A stretch of DNA of 64,000 bases from Leptolyngbya boryana PCC 6306 (GCF_000353285.1 NZ_KB731324.1:3552577-3616576); one strand, 5' to 3'; positions 53,871-63,839 are shown, counted from the stretch's first letter. Made by a program: numbers and translations. The notes: generated by a model from the sequence alone, not told the origin.

Positions 53871-54686
53871 CTATTTGCGCCGTTTGCGATGCACTAAGCC
53901 ACCGAGCATGATGGCAATTCCTGAACCGAGCAGAGTAGAAGGTTCTGGAACAGCGGTTGCATCGACTGCAAGCCGAGCAGCACGAGCTGTAGAGTTAGCA
54001 AAGGGGATCGCTCTAGGAGTGAGATCGACTCGGGTTATACGAACAGAAGCACTGGCTGAGGTGGTGTTATCTCCGAAGAAAACGAAATTTGGTAAATTGT
54101 ACGGCACGCCTTCGGGTGAGTAGTTACGCAGGCTTCCGGTGAGAATGGGAGTTTGAAAATTGCCGTTTGCGAAGAGTCCATAGTAATTGCCTTGCACAGA
54201 GAGGTCGTAGCGAACAGCGCGCACTGGACTAAATGAAGTGCCTTCTGCATGAGTAAATCGAGGCGGTTTGGTCGCTCCGTCGTTTTGTGCCCAGATGCGA
54301 TCGCTCAATTTCGCATCACTTGCCCAGAATCCCAGTTCGATACCGCGCCGATCAGAACTCAAAGCGATAATGCTCAATCCTGCTCGATCAGGATTTTGAT
54401 GGGCTTCAGACAACAGTTGGAGATTGAAGCCCAATGTATATCCTTTGGTACGATCGAGGGTGCGAAAAATTGAATATCCGCCTTGGAGAGTGTTGGATGC
54501 TCTGGTGTTGAAGGTTGTCCCACCATTGCTGACAGTTTCAGTGCCGGGAGGTGTCACGCTTGTCCAACCTTGTTTGGCAAATGAGGTATTACGTGAACCA
54601 TCGTATAGATTTAGAGTCTGTGCTTGTACCTGGGTTGCGGCGAGTGTCAAACTCAAGCCTGCAAGGATTCCGACTGCTGTTCTCAT
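53871..54686 (-). CDS. PEP-CTERM sorted protein
   Basis: 271 residues. A signal peptide ends near VQAQT (residue ~24). The mature part is beta-rich and polar, with N, T, S and G (SNTLQGGYSIFRTLDRTKGY, PDRAGLSIIALSSDRRGIEL). The C-terminus is the PEP-CTERM signal VPEPSTLLGSGIAIMLGGLV plus HRKRRK. It is a different family from the PEP-CTERM protein at 36331-37092. It should be sorted by exosortase to the cell surface or exopolysaccharide. Function unknown. Confidence 0.85.
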   Translation of the reverse strand: MRTAVGILAGLSLTLAATQVQAQTLNLYDGSRNTSFAKQGWTSVTPPGTETVSNGGTTFNTRASNTLQGGYSIFRTLDRTKGYTLGFNLQLLSEAHQNPDRAGLSIIALSSDRRGIELGFWASDAKLSDRIWAQNDGATKPPRFTHAEGTSFSPVRAVRYDLSVQGNYYGLFANGNFQTPILTGSLRNYSPEGVPYNLPNFVFFGDNTTSASASVRITRVDLTPRAIPFANSTARAARLAVDATAVPEPSTLLGSGIAIMLGGLVHRKRRK

Positions 54687-54862
54687 TCTTCTTTCCCTCT
54701 AAGTAATGATTCGGGATAGAAGCGCCCTGCCAGTAGCAGAATACACCTAAAAAACAGGGATTTTATAATTCTTGAGAAATTGATGCGATCGCAGTTTAGT
54801 TTTCCGCTTGCTTCGCATTGTGCATTCGTATGTTTAGTGCGAAAGCACTCGTGCTACAAACG

Positions 54863-55657
54863 TTAAGTCTGTTGATGTTTGAGCTTGAACCAAAGCGATC
54901 GCAGTTTCCAAAACTTACTACTTTCCATCGCTTCAATTCGCGTTCTTAAAGCAGCATTCTCCGCTTGCAACTGCATTTCTCGCTGAATCTGCTGTTCCAC
55001 AAAATTTTGATGTCCGACAATCTGAGGAATCGCTTGACGATTATGCGATCGACCTTTGATCCAAAATGCCTGATCTGGTCCAACTCGCTCTAAAACAGGC
55101 TTCTCATGATGTCGGTCGCAGAAATCATAAAACGCCTCTCGACACCCTTCCCAATAGCCAAAATCATCCAGAACAATACAGCCACCCGTCACAATGCGAG
55201 GATAAAACGTTTCTAAAACCAACGTCACCGAATCGTACCAATCCGCATCACAATGCAGCAACGCGACCTTCTCAGGCAATTCCGCTTGGAAAGTCGTTTC
55301 AAACCACCCTTTTCTAATCGTATACGACTGCTCATCCGTACCCACCGTGTGCAAAATCGTTTTGAGATCCTCAATCGTGCCCACACATTCCCCGACCCAA
55401 ACCTTCGCATCATCCCCATCTTTTGCCGTTGTCGGTGGCATTCCTGCAAAACTGTCGTACAGCCAGAGATGTCGGTCTTCCAGAAACGTTGAAATTACGG
55501 CTGCTGAGCCGCCCTTGTAAGTTCCACACTCCACAAAGTCACCGTCGATCTGATTCAAATTCAGGTATTCGCAAAGTGCAGCCAGATTCGTCAGACGATC
55601 GGAAGTACACAGGGTATAAGGTTGAACTTGCTGAAGCAACAATGGGTCAAGAGACAT
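54863..55657 (-). CDS. TylF/MycF-type O-methyltransferase
   Basis: 264 residues. The SAM-binding start is GDFVECGTYKGGSAAVI, followed by LYDSFAGMPPTT; metal-binding acidic residues lie in LLHCDADWYDS and CIVLDDFGYWEG. This is the macrocin O-methyltransferase-like family, which often methylates sugars. The last ~40 residues form a coiled coil (EQQIQREMQLQAENAALRTR). It is downstream of an ABC polysaccharide exporter (gap 6 bases), so it probably methylates the polymer chain before or during export, as terminal methyl groups do in some O-antigen systems. Confidence 0.86.
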   Translation of the reverse strand: MSLDPLLLQQVQPYTLCTSDRLTNLAALCEYLNLNQIDGDFVECGTYKGGSAAVISTFLEDRHLWLYDSFAGMPPTTAKDGDDAKVWVGECVGTIEDLKTILHTVGTDEQSYTIRKGWFETTFQAELPEKVALLHCDADWYDSVTLVLETFYPRIVTGGCIVLDDFGYWEGCREAFYDFCDRHHEKPVLERVGPDQAFWIKGRSHNRQAIPQIVGHQNFVEQQIQREMQLQAENAALRTRIEAMESSKFWKLRSLWFKLKHQQT

Positions 55658-55663
55658 AAAGCA

Positions 55664-56950
55664 TTAGAGTTCGATAAGCGTTTCGTCTGGAGTTGAACTA
55701 GAGCGGTAAATCTCAAAAGTAGGATTGAGATTCACAATGCCTGCCCAGAGAATCGCATTGGGGTTTTGGAGAATTTTTAGCACAGCAGTATTATGAAGCA
55801 TCGTCAAGACTCGTTTGAATTGATGTTCACTGAAGCCACCCTCTGCGATGCCGATTGTAATCGTATAATCTCCAGCCAGTAGAGGTAGATGAAACTGAAA
55901 TCGAGCTTCGATCGAGCTACCTGCTTCGACCGCTCCAATGCTGTGCTTCATGCAGAATGTATTCGACTCAAACACGACTTCTCCTGTACGATTTCGCATT
56001 CGGAATCCTACATGCGGATCTTCCATGCGCTCTAGAAAGGTGAGTCCGATCGCTAGCTGAACTTTAGAATCACTAAAGGCGGATTGGATCGCATGATTGT
56101 CCGCATCGAGAAACTGCACATACTTCAATTGCACTGATGTTGACGTGATAGCAGCATCGGTACTCGCTTGAGGCATTTGAATCGCAATGCGCTCCGGAGC
56201 TTGATCTTGTTTTTGTAAAAGCTTCGCTTCGTACAGGTCAACGACTTGCCGGGGAGTTGCATCGAGAATGACTCTGCCATGTTCTAGCAAAATCGCGCGA
56301 TCGCACAACTTGCACACGGCACTCGAATCATGCGAGACAAAGAGTAACGTTACGCCTGCTTCTCGTAACTCCCTCAATCGAATAAAGCATTTCTGCTGAA
56401 AGTAGACATCTCCTACTGCCAGCGCTTCATCGACAATGAGAATATCCGGATCAGTATTGACAGCCACAGCAAACGCTAACCGGACAAACATACCGCTCGA
56501 ATAGGTTTTCACGGGCTGATCGATGAAATCTCCAATGTCGGCAAACTCAACGATCGTGTCAAATTTCTGCTCAATCTCAGCTTGACTTAGCCCTAAAATC
56601 CTACCGTTAAAAAAGACATTCTGCCGTCCTGTAAACTCTGGATTAAAACCACTCCCGAGTTCTAACAATGCGGAAATTCGACCATTAACAGTTAACTGTC
56701 CGGAGGTGGGAGTCAATGTCTGGGTAATCACTTGCAGCAGCGTGCTTTTTCCGGCTCCATTCTGCCCGACAATGCCGATCGTTTCGCCTCTGAAAATTTC
56801 TAAATCAATCTCTTGGATTGCCCAAAATGGCACAGCCCGACTTTTCCCAGGCAGCAAGATCTCTTTTAAGCGATCGACCGGACGCGCATACCGCTTAAAA
56901 CACTTTGAAACACCTTTGAGAGAAATTGCAACCTCAGCCATAGAGTTCAT
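55664..56950 (-). CDS. Polysaccharide ABC exporter ATPase (Wzt type)
   Basis: 428 residues from the ATG at 56950; other in-frame starts reach 57010. Residues ~10-250 are the ATPase domain: Walker A GQNGAGKST, signature SSGMFVRLAF and Walker B ILIVDEALAVGD, the short SSGM form typical of polysaccharide and teichoic-acid exporters. Residues ~275-420 are a C-terminal carbohydrate-binding-like domain (Wzt_C; FRMRNRTGEVVFESNT, YTITIGIAEGG), which reads the chain end in O-antigen systems. It forms an operon with the permease upstream and methyltransferase downstream. Confidence 0.92.
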   Translation of the reverse strand: MNSMAEVAISLKGVSKCFKRYARPVDRLKEILLPGKSRAVPFWAIQEIDLEIFRGETIGIVGQNGAGKSTLLQVITQTLTPTSGQLTVNGRISALLELGSGFNPEFTGRQNVFFNGRILGLSQAEIEQKFDTIVEFADIGDFIDQPVKTYSSGMFVRLAFAVAVNTDPDILIVDEALAVGDVYFQQKCFIRLRELREAGVTLLFVSHDSSAVCKLCDRAILLEHGRVILDATPRQVVDLYEAKLLQKQDQAPERIAIQMPQASTDAAITSTSVQLKYVQFLDADNHAIQSAFSDSKVQLAIGLTFLERMEDPHVGFRMRNRTGEVVFESNTFCMKHSIGAVEAGSSIEARFQFHLPLLAGDYTITIGIAEGGFSEHQFKRVLTMLHNTAVLKILQNPNAILWAGIVNLNPTFEIYRSSSTPDETLIEL

Positions 56951-56951
56951 C

Positions 56952-57842
56952 CTACACAACATCAGCAAACGCTGGACGCAATCGCCGATAAACGAATAGC
57001 CCAATGGCAAACGTGAGCATGGAAACGCCCCACAACACGCCCAATTCTTCCCAATGATGCATCCGACCGACCAACACTAAATCACGATACACTTCGACGA
57101 TCGTGGTCATCGGATTCAACCAGAACACCAAAAATCGCCATCCTTCAGGAATGAGTGAAGATGGATAAACGATCGGAGTCAAGTAAAACCACAAATTCAG
57201 AATCACCGTAATCGTTTGCGGAATGTCTCTCAAAAACACCGTCAATCCTGCTACGAGATACCCTAAACCCGCTGTGAGCAGCAATTGAGGAATCCAAATG
57301 ATCGGAAATAACAGCACCGAAGTGTGAATCAGTTTGGCGGTAAATGCCACAAATGTAATCAGTAAGATAATTCCAAACGAGCTTTCGACCAATGCTGTAC
57401 AAATGGGCACCAGCGGCAGCAGCCCTAGCGGAAATACGACTTTCTTGATCAAATTCGGCTGACTAATCACCGACGTGGTTGCCCCTGTGAATCCTGCGAC
57501 AAAGGCTGTCCAAGGAATCAGCCCCGCAAACATCCACAGCCCAAACGTAAAGTCATTCGCAGGCAACCCCCGAAAATTGAGTTTGATTTGCAGAACAATC
57601 GAAAATAAGTATGTATATACTAATAGCTGCGCGAGTTGATTTAAGATCGCCCAAAAATTTCCGAGGATTGATCCTTTATATTTCGCTTCTAGATCGCGTT
57701 TAACCAAGGTTTTGAGCAGATCAAACTTGATCCAAAAAGATTGAGGAATCGGCAATCGGCGCACTGCTCGATCGCGTTGCCGTGTGCTGAAAGTAACGAA
57801 TTTACGCGCCACGATTTTCAATGGATTTTTCACACCTCTCAC
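56952..57842 (-). CDS. Polysaccharide ABC exporter permease (Wzm type)
   Basis: 296 residues. Six membrane helices with the ABC-2 pattern (LVKRDLEAKYKGSILGNFWA, GGAWI-like loops, WFYLTPIVYPSSLIPEGW, LNPMTTIVEVYRDLVL) are typical of Wzm/RfbA exporters. The frame begins at a GTG; other starts upstream are not evident. Its stop is one base before the preferred ATPase start, so the two halves are made together. It exports a surface polysaccharide, lipid-linked, whose composition cannot be told here. Confidence 0.92.
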   Translation of the reverse strand: MRGVKNPLKIVARKFVTFSTRQRDRAVRRLPIPQSFWIKFDLLKTLVKRDLEAKYKGSILGNFWAILNQLAQLLVYTYLFSIVLQIKLNFRGLPANDFTFGLWMFAGLIPWTAFVAGFTGATTSVISQPNLIKKVVFPLGLLPLVPICTALVESSFGIILLITFVAFTAKLIHTSVLLFPIIWIPQLLLTAGLGYLVAGLTVFLRDIPQTITVILNLWFYLTPIVYPSSLIPEGWRFLVFWLNPMTTIVEVYRDLVLVGRMHHWEELGVLWGVSMLTFAIGLFVYRRLRPAFADVV

Positions 57843-57876
57843 CCTAGTTCAACGCAATTGCGTCTTCGTCAGGATA

Positions 57877-58416
57877 TCAGTTTAGGCGCACATGTTCGAT
57901 CGCGTGCAAAATTGCCGATCGTTGCTCATCGTCATATTGCCATCGGCGTAAAAAATCTCGATAGGTTCCATCTGACTCGATCGAGGTTTTTAATTCCATG
58001 AGCTGACGATCGACGCTTTTCGACATCATGCGGCGAATTAAATAAGTGCTGCGCCGCTGTACTCTGGCTGAACCCTCTGCCAGTTCTGGCTTTTGATTGC
58101 GCGTATGGGTCAAGATCATGGCGGTTGACATGGCTAAATTCTTCGTCAGCAGATCCGCGACTTTCTCTTCAGCAGGAAGCAATCCTAATACAACATGAAA
58201 GCCAATTTCATCCATCAATTCCCGATCGTCGCTTAAATAAGTGACAAAAAAACCGCGTGCGCCGTTCTCAGTTTGTACTAACGCAGTTATGATCCTTTCA
58301 AGTTCAGGTTCCGAGACGTGACCCTGTTCGACCTCGGCAAGGAGTGATTGGGTTAGCTCGATCGCGCCTTCAAACGAGATCGAGTCGGGAATTGCAAAGC
58401 GAGAAGGAATCTCCAT
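57877..58416 (-). CDS. Conserved cyanobacterial hypothetical protein
   Basis: 179 residues from the ATG at 58416 (MEIPSRFAIPDSISFEGAIE); a start at 58452 would add twelve residues that overlap the ruvB leader. The protein is soluble and mostly helical, with GARGFFVTYLSDDRELMDEI and TRNQKPELAEGSARVQRRST as its most distinctive parts. I recognise it as a family confined largely to cyanobacteria with no known function. It diverges from ruvB, 38 bases apart. Confidence 0.75.
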   Translation of the reverse strand: MEIPSRFAIPDSISFEGAIELTQSLLAEVEQGHVSEPELERIITALVQTENGARGFFVTYLSDDRELMDEIGFHVVLGLLPAEEKVADLLTKNLAMSTAMILTHTRNQKPELAEGSARVQRRSTYLIRRMMSKSVDRQLMELKTSIESDGTYRDFLRRWQYDDEQRSAILHAIEHVRLN

Positions 58417-58454
58417 ATTCACGATCTCTCTAAAGTTGATGGTTCTCAACAATT

Positions 58455-59597
58455 ATGGCGATCATTTCCTCTAAAAAACAGCCCAACGATCGAGATAAAG
58501 CTGCTGCGCCCGCTGACAAGGTGAGCGTCATGGCGCAAGCTGTCTCCCAAGCTGTCTCCCATGGCAAGCCTGAGAAGACAACCATTCTTCAAGCTGAGCC
58601 GGAGCCTGAAGAACGCAGCAAACAAGAAGAAAAAATCCGTCCCCAATGTCTGACGGAATATATTGGACAGAAAGATCTAAAAGATGTTTTAGATATTGCG
58701 ATTCGCGCCGCTAAGTCTCGCCAAGAGCCATTAGATCACCTTTTACTCTACGGCCCTCCCGGACTGGGTAAAACCACAATGTCGCTGATTTTGGCGCAAG
58801 AAATGGGCGTGAAATGTAAAATTGCTAGCGCTCCTGCCCTCGAACGCCCGCGCGACATTATGGGTTTACTGATTAGCCTTCAGCCGGGTGATGTGCTGTT
58901 CATCGATGAGATTCACCGTCTTGCCAAAGTCGCTGAAGAATTGCTCTACCCGGCAATGGAAGATTTTCGGGTAGACATTCCCCTTGGCAAAGGGAAAAGT
59001 GCCAAAATGCAATCGATGAGCTTGCCGCCTTTTACGTTAGTAGGAGCCACAACGCGAGTCGGTGCGTTGACTTCGCCATTGCGCGATCGCTTTGGCTTAA
59101 TCCAACGCCTGCGATTTTACGAAATCGATGAACTGACTGAAATCGTCTTGCGTACGGCTGCACTGCTGAAAATGAACATTACCCAGTCGGGTGGAGAAGA
59201 GATTGCTCGCCGCGCCCGTGGAACCCCTCGGATTGCCAATCGCTTGCTCAAACGAGTCCGCGACTTTGCTGAAGTGAAAGCCTTTCGAGAAATCGATCGA
59301 GACATTGCCGCCGAAGCCCTGCAACTGTTCAACGTCGATCCTTGTGGTTTAGATTGGACGGATCGCCGCTTGCTCAGTTTCATGATCGAACGACACAACG
59401 GTGGTCCCGTCGGACTTGAAACGCTAGCTGCGTCCACGGGTGAAGACGCTCAAACGATCGAGGAAGTTTACGAACCTTATCTGATGCAAATCGGGTATCT
59501 TAGCCGTACCCCACGGGGTCGAGTGGCAACTGCGGCTGCTTGGAAACATTTGGGCTATACCCCACCCGATACTCATCAAATGACACTTTTACCGTAG
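58455..59597 (+). CDS. ruvB: Holliday junction helicase RuvB
   Basis: 380 residues, slightly long because of a basic N-terminal tail of about 55 residues. The AAA core has Walker [13 protein letters not shown], Walker [11 protein letters not shown], sensor 1 [18 protein letters not shown] and the C-terminal winged helix ([23 protein letters not shown]). RuvB drives branch migration of Holliday junctions with RuvA. RuvA/RuvC genes are not adjacent. It is followed by a TPR gene 9 bases on. Confidence 0.96.
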   Translation: MAIISSKKQPNDRDKAAAPADKVSVMAQAVSQAVSHGKPEKTTILQAEPEPEERSKQEEKIRPQCLTEYIGQKDLKDVLDIAIRAAKSRQEPLDHLLLYGPPGLGKTTMSLILAQEMGVKCKIASAPALERPRDIMGLLISLQPGDVLFIDEIHRLAKVAEELLYPAMEDFRVDIPLGKGKSAKMQSMSLPPFTLVGATTRVGALTSPLRDRFGLIQRLRFYEIDELTEIVLRTAALLKMNITQSGGEEIARRARGTPRIANRLLKRVRDFAEVKAFREIDRDIAAEALQLFNVDPCGLDWTDRRLLSFMIERHNGGPVGLETLAASTGEDAQTIEEVYEPYLMQIGYLSRTPRGRVATAAAWKHLGYTPPDTHQMTLLP

Positions 59598-59600
59598 GAG
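59596..59600 (+). promoter_or_regulatory. Ribosome-binding site deciding the TPR protein start
   Basis: AGGAG lies directly against the ATG at 59601 but six bases before the ATG at 59607. Only the second spacing permits efficient initiation, so 59607 is the true start. Confidence 0.7.
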
Positions 59601-59606
59601 ATGTTC

Positions 59607-60419
59607 ATGATTCGCTGTTTGCTCAAATCTCTGTTGATGGTTGCGATCGCGTTTTTCATCGCTTGGCAACCTGTTCTTGCTGAAGAAGAACCCATGACTG
59701 CTGCAACTCTGTTTGAGCAACTTTCGACTCTAAAACAGCAAGCCTTTGAATCGACGAACAAAGGCGACTTTACCAAAGCTGAAGCGTATTGGTCAGAACT
59801 GCTAGAGTTGCTGCCAGATAATCCCGCCATTTGGAGCAATCGCGGCAATTCCAAAGTCAGTCAAAACAAGTTAGAAAGTGCGATCGCAGATTTCAACAAA
59901 GCGATCGAGCTTGATCCGAATGCCCCTGATCCATATCTGAATCGGGGCGCTGCAATGGAAGGATTGGGAAAATTTGAAAGCGCGATCGCCGATTACAACA
60001 AAGTTCTCGAACTTGATCCCAATGATCCGGCTGCCTATAACAATCGAGGCAGTGCTGAAGCCGCATTAGGACAGTGGGAAGTGGCAGTAAAAGATTTTCA
60101 AAAAGCAGCGGATGCTGCTCCAGACTATGCGTTTGCTCGTGCCAACTATGCATTAGCTCAGTACCAACTTGGCAACATTGAAGATGCCATTCGGACAATG
60201 CGAAATTTAGTTCGCAAGTATCCAAAATTTGCCGATATGCGGGCAGCGCTCACGGCTGCACTGTGGGTTGAAGGCAAGCAGGGCGAAGCAGAGAGCCAGT
60301 GGGTTTCAGCCGTCGGATTAGATAAGCGGTACAAAGACATTGAATGGGTGAAAAACGTGCGCCGCTGGCCGCCAACCATGTCGAGTGCTTTGGAGAAGTT
60401 TCTCAGCCTCAAATCTTAG
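59607..60419 (+). CDS. Exported TPR protein
   Basis: 270 residues from ATG 59607. A signal peptide (KSLLMVAIAFFIAWQPVLAE) ends near residue 25. Residues ~45-215 are TPRs with the consensus AIWSNRGNSKVSQNKLESAI and PYLNRGAAMEGLGKFESAIA; the C-terminus (~215-270) is a separate helical part (WVSAVGLDKRYKDIEWVKN). It resembles thylakoid or periplasmic TPR proteins of cyanobacteria that have plant lumenal relatives. It is co-directional with ruvB, 9 bases apart, which could be incidental. Confidence 0.87.
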   Translation: MIRCLLKSLLMVAIAFFIAWQPVLAEEEPMTAATLFEQLSTLKQQAFESTNKGDFTKAEAYWSELLELLPDNPAIWSNRGNSKVSQNKLESAIADFNKAIELDPNAPDPYLNRGAAMEGLGKFESAIADYNKVLELDPNDPAAYNNRGSAEAALGQWEVAVKDFQKAADAAPDYAFARANYALAQYQLGNIEDAIRTMRNLVRKYPKFADMRAALTAALWVEGKQGEAESQWVSAVGLDKRYKDIEWVKNVRRWPPTMSSALEKFLSLKS

Positions 60420-60539
60420 AACAATGGCTCTACTTTGAAACTATAAGCTCAAAAATTCGATGGTTGAGCAGTATTGCGAACTCTGAACTATCCGCAACTC
60501 AACTTGAGCATAAGGTTAAGAGTTCACCACGATCAATCT

Positions 60540-60603
60540 GATGGGGAGAGCGGAGAAAGACCTAAAATCATAGTCCTGCTCCCCATCGTCCCACCTCTCC
60601 ACT
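60540..60603. repeat. G-rich/C-rich hairpin repeat, copy 7
   Basis: GATGGGGAG (60540-60548) pairs with CTCCCCATC (60579-60587), and the 3' arm continues with CCCACCTCTCCACTC. It lies in the 374-base gap between the TPR gene and the BTAD regulator; the remaining sequence there shows only the regulator's GGGAGGA ribosome-binding site. Confidence 0.7.
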
Positions 60604-60793
60604 CTACAAAGTCAGCATCGTCAACTAGCCGTTCTCACCGCAGGCAACCTCGGATATCGGAAGACCATGAATTATTCGGATGCAATATTTAAAGAAATGT
60701 AATGAAAGTTGCAAAAAATCCGATCCGTTCATTCTATGGAATTGGGAGCCTTTAGGTTAGACGAGATCTCTAGGTTAGGGAGGAAGCGCGATC

Positions 60794-63700
60794 GTGCCAC
60801 CCATGTTGCAGATTCAACTTCTTGGTGGGTTTGACTTATCCTACGGCGACCAGTCGTGGACGAGGGCGATTTCAGAACGGCTTCAGTCTTTGCTGGCTTA
60901 TCTAGCATTGAATCGGCAAAGGGCACAATCTCGCCAACACTTAGCCTATCTATTTTGGGGAGACTCGAGCAATCCGCAGGCTCGAACTAACCTACGTAAA
61001 GAGTTATACAATCTGCGGCAAAACCTACCCAATGTAGAACAGATTGTACGGATCGAGCCAAAAACGCTCTCATGGTCGCCAACTATTCCTTTTGCGCTAG
61101 ATGTGATGGAATTTGAGAATGCGGTAGCACAGAACCAACTTGAACGTGCGATCGCGCTCTATCGAGGTCAATTATTGCCCAGTTGCGACGATGACTGGAT
61201 TTTCCCAGAACGAGATCGATTGCAGCAATTGTATGTTCGAGCCTTAGAGCAATTGATCGAACAACTCAAAAACCAGCAAGACTATCGTTTAGCTTTAAAC
61301 TACGCACAACAGCTATCACGGGTCGATCCGCTCAACGAATCGACCTACTGCACCTTGATGCAATTGCATGATTTGAGTGGCGATCGCGCTAATGCACTTC
61401 AGGTTTATCACCACTGTATGACGATGCTGCGCGAGGAGTTGGGCGTTGATCCGAGTCCTACCACTCGTAGATTCTATGAACAATTGCTACTAGAAGAAGA
61501 ATCACCCATCGGCTCATCTCCAATTCAGCCAAGGGTACATCTCCCCCTATCGCTGCCGTCACAATCCGCCTTGCCAATGGTCGGACGGAACCACGAGTGG
61601 CATTTAATTCAAGAATGGTCAGCGATCGCTGACCCCCAAGTTCTACTCCTCACTGGTGAACCTGGGATTGGCAAAACTCGACTTCTAGAAGAACTTCGAG
61701 AAACAACCCCTTTTGCGCTCTGGGGACGGGGATTTGCGGCTGAAATGCTACGACCCTACGGCATCTGGATCGATGCATTGCGATCGGTACGGCTCCTCAA
61801 TCCTGTCCCAGCAGAATTAGGCTTCTTACTGCCCGAAATCGGACAACCGAGCAAAGCCCCACCGGATCGAAGCCATTTGTTTGATGCGGTCGTGCAATTG
61901 CTAGCAAACTGGGCAGCACAAACCCCCTTACTGGTGATGCTCGATGATATTCAGTGGATAGATGAAGGCTCATCCGCCTTACTGCACTATGCGAGTCGCT
62001 TGTTGACTCATCTCCCGGTTAAATTTGCTTGTACGGCTCGTTCTGGAGAACTCTCCAAAAATGCCGCGATTTCGCAAGTTCTTCGATCGCTTCGACGGGA
62101 GCAACGTTTAAATACGATTGAACTCCAACCCTTCGATCGGGGTAACACAGCAGCCTTGATTCATGCAGCCAATACCGATCATCCATTTGAGATGTCTCTA
62201 GAACTCATCGATCGAGTTTTTCGAGATAGTGGCGGCAATCCTCTCTTTGTGCTGGAGATAGCACGAGCATTGTCTCAGCGGCAATCTCATGCAACGGATT
62301 TGGCAGCGTTGATTCGCGATCGCTTAGACCAATTAGAGGACAAAGCGCGTGACCTTTTACCCTGGGCAGCCGCGCTCGGACGAAGTTTCAAGCCTGCAAT
62401 GGTCGCTCAGGTGGCAGACTATCCGTTGCCGGAGTTATTCAGCGCGATCGCGCAACTAGAGCAACAAAGCATTATCCGTCCCAGTGCGACAGGTGAAAAT
62501 GAACTAGGCTATGACTTTGCCCATGATGTCGTGCGCCAAGTTGTGTATCAACACATTTCAGAGCCGCGCCGCCAGTTGATGCATTGGCAGATTGCTCACC
62601 GGCTCAACCAAATCGCAACGCTAGATCATTCTTTCGCAGGAGATATTACTCATCATGCGGGGCTAGGAGGAGATCATGCACTCGCTGCCTCTCATGCCTT
62701 GCCTGCCGCAGAACGCTGCTTAAAATTATTTGCTTATGCGGAAGCAACAGTTCTCGCAGAGCGGGGGGTGCAGTCGTGTCAATGGCTCGATCAGCGCTCT
62801 CGTATTCCCTTACAGTTGAGGTTACTCCGAGTCTGGGCGATCGCAGGTGTCAAGCACGATCTCGCTGTGCAGATCGAAACTCAGGTTCATCAACTGATGG
62901 CAGAAGCAAATCGATTAGGCTTGAATGACGATGCCGCAATCGGACACGAAACTTTAAATGTTCTATATTACGAGCAGGGCAATTACGTTCAACTGCATCA
63001 ACATTCCCTGCGATCAACAGAAGTGAGTCGTGCCGCTAGCCCTGCGACAGCCGCTAGAGTGTTAGCGCTGAGTGGCTCCTGCTTGACAGAATTGGGACAG
63101 GATATGATTCGGGCAGAAGCACTCCTCCTAGAAGCCCAATCCTTGGCGAATCGGGTCGGACTAGAGCAGTGTGATATCCATAGTGGATTAGGAGGGATTG
63201 AACTACACAAGGCGAACTATGATGCAGCGCGAACTTTCTTGCAACAGGCATTGCAACTCGCGCAACGCGATCGTGATCGTTGGCGAGAATGTAACTGTTT
63301 AATGGGGTTAATCATGACCGAATTAGAAGCAGGCAATCCAAGCGCTGCTTTGTCTTACTGTTCAACGATGACGCATCTTGTTGCCCAGATTGAAGGCAAA
63401 GAGAGTGAAAACGCTATAGCAGCAGCCTTAGCAGCGCTTGCCCATTATCAGCTTCAGCGCCCCGAAGCCAATTTAGAAGCCGCGATCGTCAAACTGCAAC
63501 AACTGGATATCAAGCGAATGCTAGCTTACATCCTGATTGGAGCAGCAGAAGTAGATTTTGCTCAGGAACGATTTGAATTAGCGGCTCTTCGAGCCGAGGA
63601 AGCTTTACAAGCGGCGCAAACGATGAAGCATCCGAGCGAGATTGCGATCGCTGGAGCGCTGCTGATTCAAAGTGTTTTAGCATTAAAGCACGCCGAACGG

Positions 63701-63832
63701 GCAATAGGAGTATTTGAAACCTTACACCATCGGATTGATCGCCGTTTGCTCAGTGTCCGCGCTCAAACTCAGGTTGATTGCATGACGCAACAACTACAGC
63801 CCTTAATGAAAAAACGTAAACTTTCTAGTTGA
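60794..63832 (+). CDS. BTAD/AAA transcriptional activator (SARP-LAL type)
   Basis: 1012 residues from GTG 60794, chosen because GGGAGGA at 60778-60784 is 10 bases upstream; an ATG at 60803 is too far from it. Residues ~1-95 are a winged-helix DNA-binding domain and ~100-240 a BTAD (LNYAQQLSRVDPLNESTYCT, REELGVDPSPTTRRFYEQLL). Then a STAND ATPase follows with P-loop GEPGIGKTR (~288-296) and Walker B LLVMLDDIQWIDEGS (~382). Residues ~600-1000 are TPR-like. Such regulators activate nearby operons when a ligand binds the repeat region. The next gene starts 7 bases after its stop, so it probably controls its own downstream genes. Confidence 0.88.
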   Translation: MPPMLQIQLLGGFDLSYGDQSWTRAISERLQSLLAYLALNRQRAQSRQHLAYLFWGDSSNPQARTNLRKELYNLRQNLPNVEQIVRIEPKTLSWSPTIPFALDVMEFENAVAQNQLERAIALYRGQLLPSCDDDWIFPERDRLQQLYVRALEQLIEQLKNQQDYRLALNYAQQLSRVDPLNESTYCTLMQLHDLSGDRANALQVYHHCMTMLREELGVDPSPTTRRFYEQLLLEEESPIGSSPIQPRVHLPLSLPSQSALPMVGRNHEWHLIQEWSAIADPQVLLLTGEPGIGKTRLLEELRETTPFALWGRGFAAEMLRPYGIWIDALRSVRLLNPVPAELGFLLPEIGQPSKAPPDRSHLFDAVVQLLANWAAQTPLLVMLDDIQWIDEGSSALLHYASRLLTHLPVKFACTARSGELSKNAAISQVLRSLRREQRLNTIELQPFDRGNTAALIHAANTDHPFEMSLELIDRVFRDSGGNPLFVLEIARALSQRQSHATDLAALIRDRLDQLEDKARDLLPWAAALGRSFKPAMVAQVADYPLPELFSAIAQLEQQSIIRPSATGENELGYDFAHDVVRQVVYQHISEPRRQLMHWQIAHRLNQIATLDHSFAGDITHHAGLGGDHALAASHALPAAERCLKLFAYAEATVLAERGVQSCQWLDQRSRIPLQLRLLRVWAIAGVKHDLAVQIETQVHQLMAEANRLGLNDDAAIGHETLNVLYYEQGNYVQLHQHSLRSTEVSRAASPATAARVLALSGSCLTELGQDMIRAEALLLEAQSLANRVGLEQCDIHSGLGGIELHKANYDAARTFLQQALQLAQRDRDRWRECNCLMGLIMTELEAGNPSAALSYCSTMTHLVAQIEGKESENAIAAALAALAHYQLQRPEANLEAAIVKLQQLDIKRMLAYILIGAAEVDFAQERFELAALRAEEALQAAQTMKHPSEIAIAGALLIQSVLALKHAERAIGVFETLHHRIDRRLLSVRAQTQVDCMTQQLQPLMKKRKLSS

Positions 63833-63839
63833 GGTCGTT

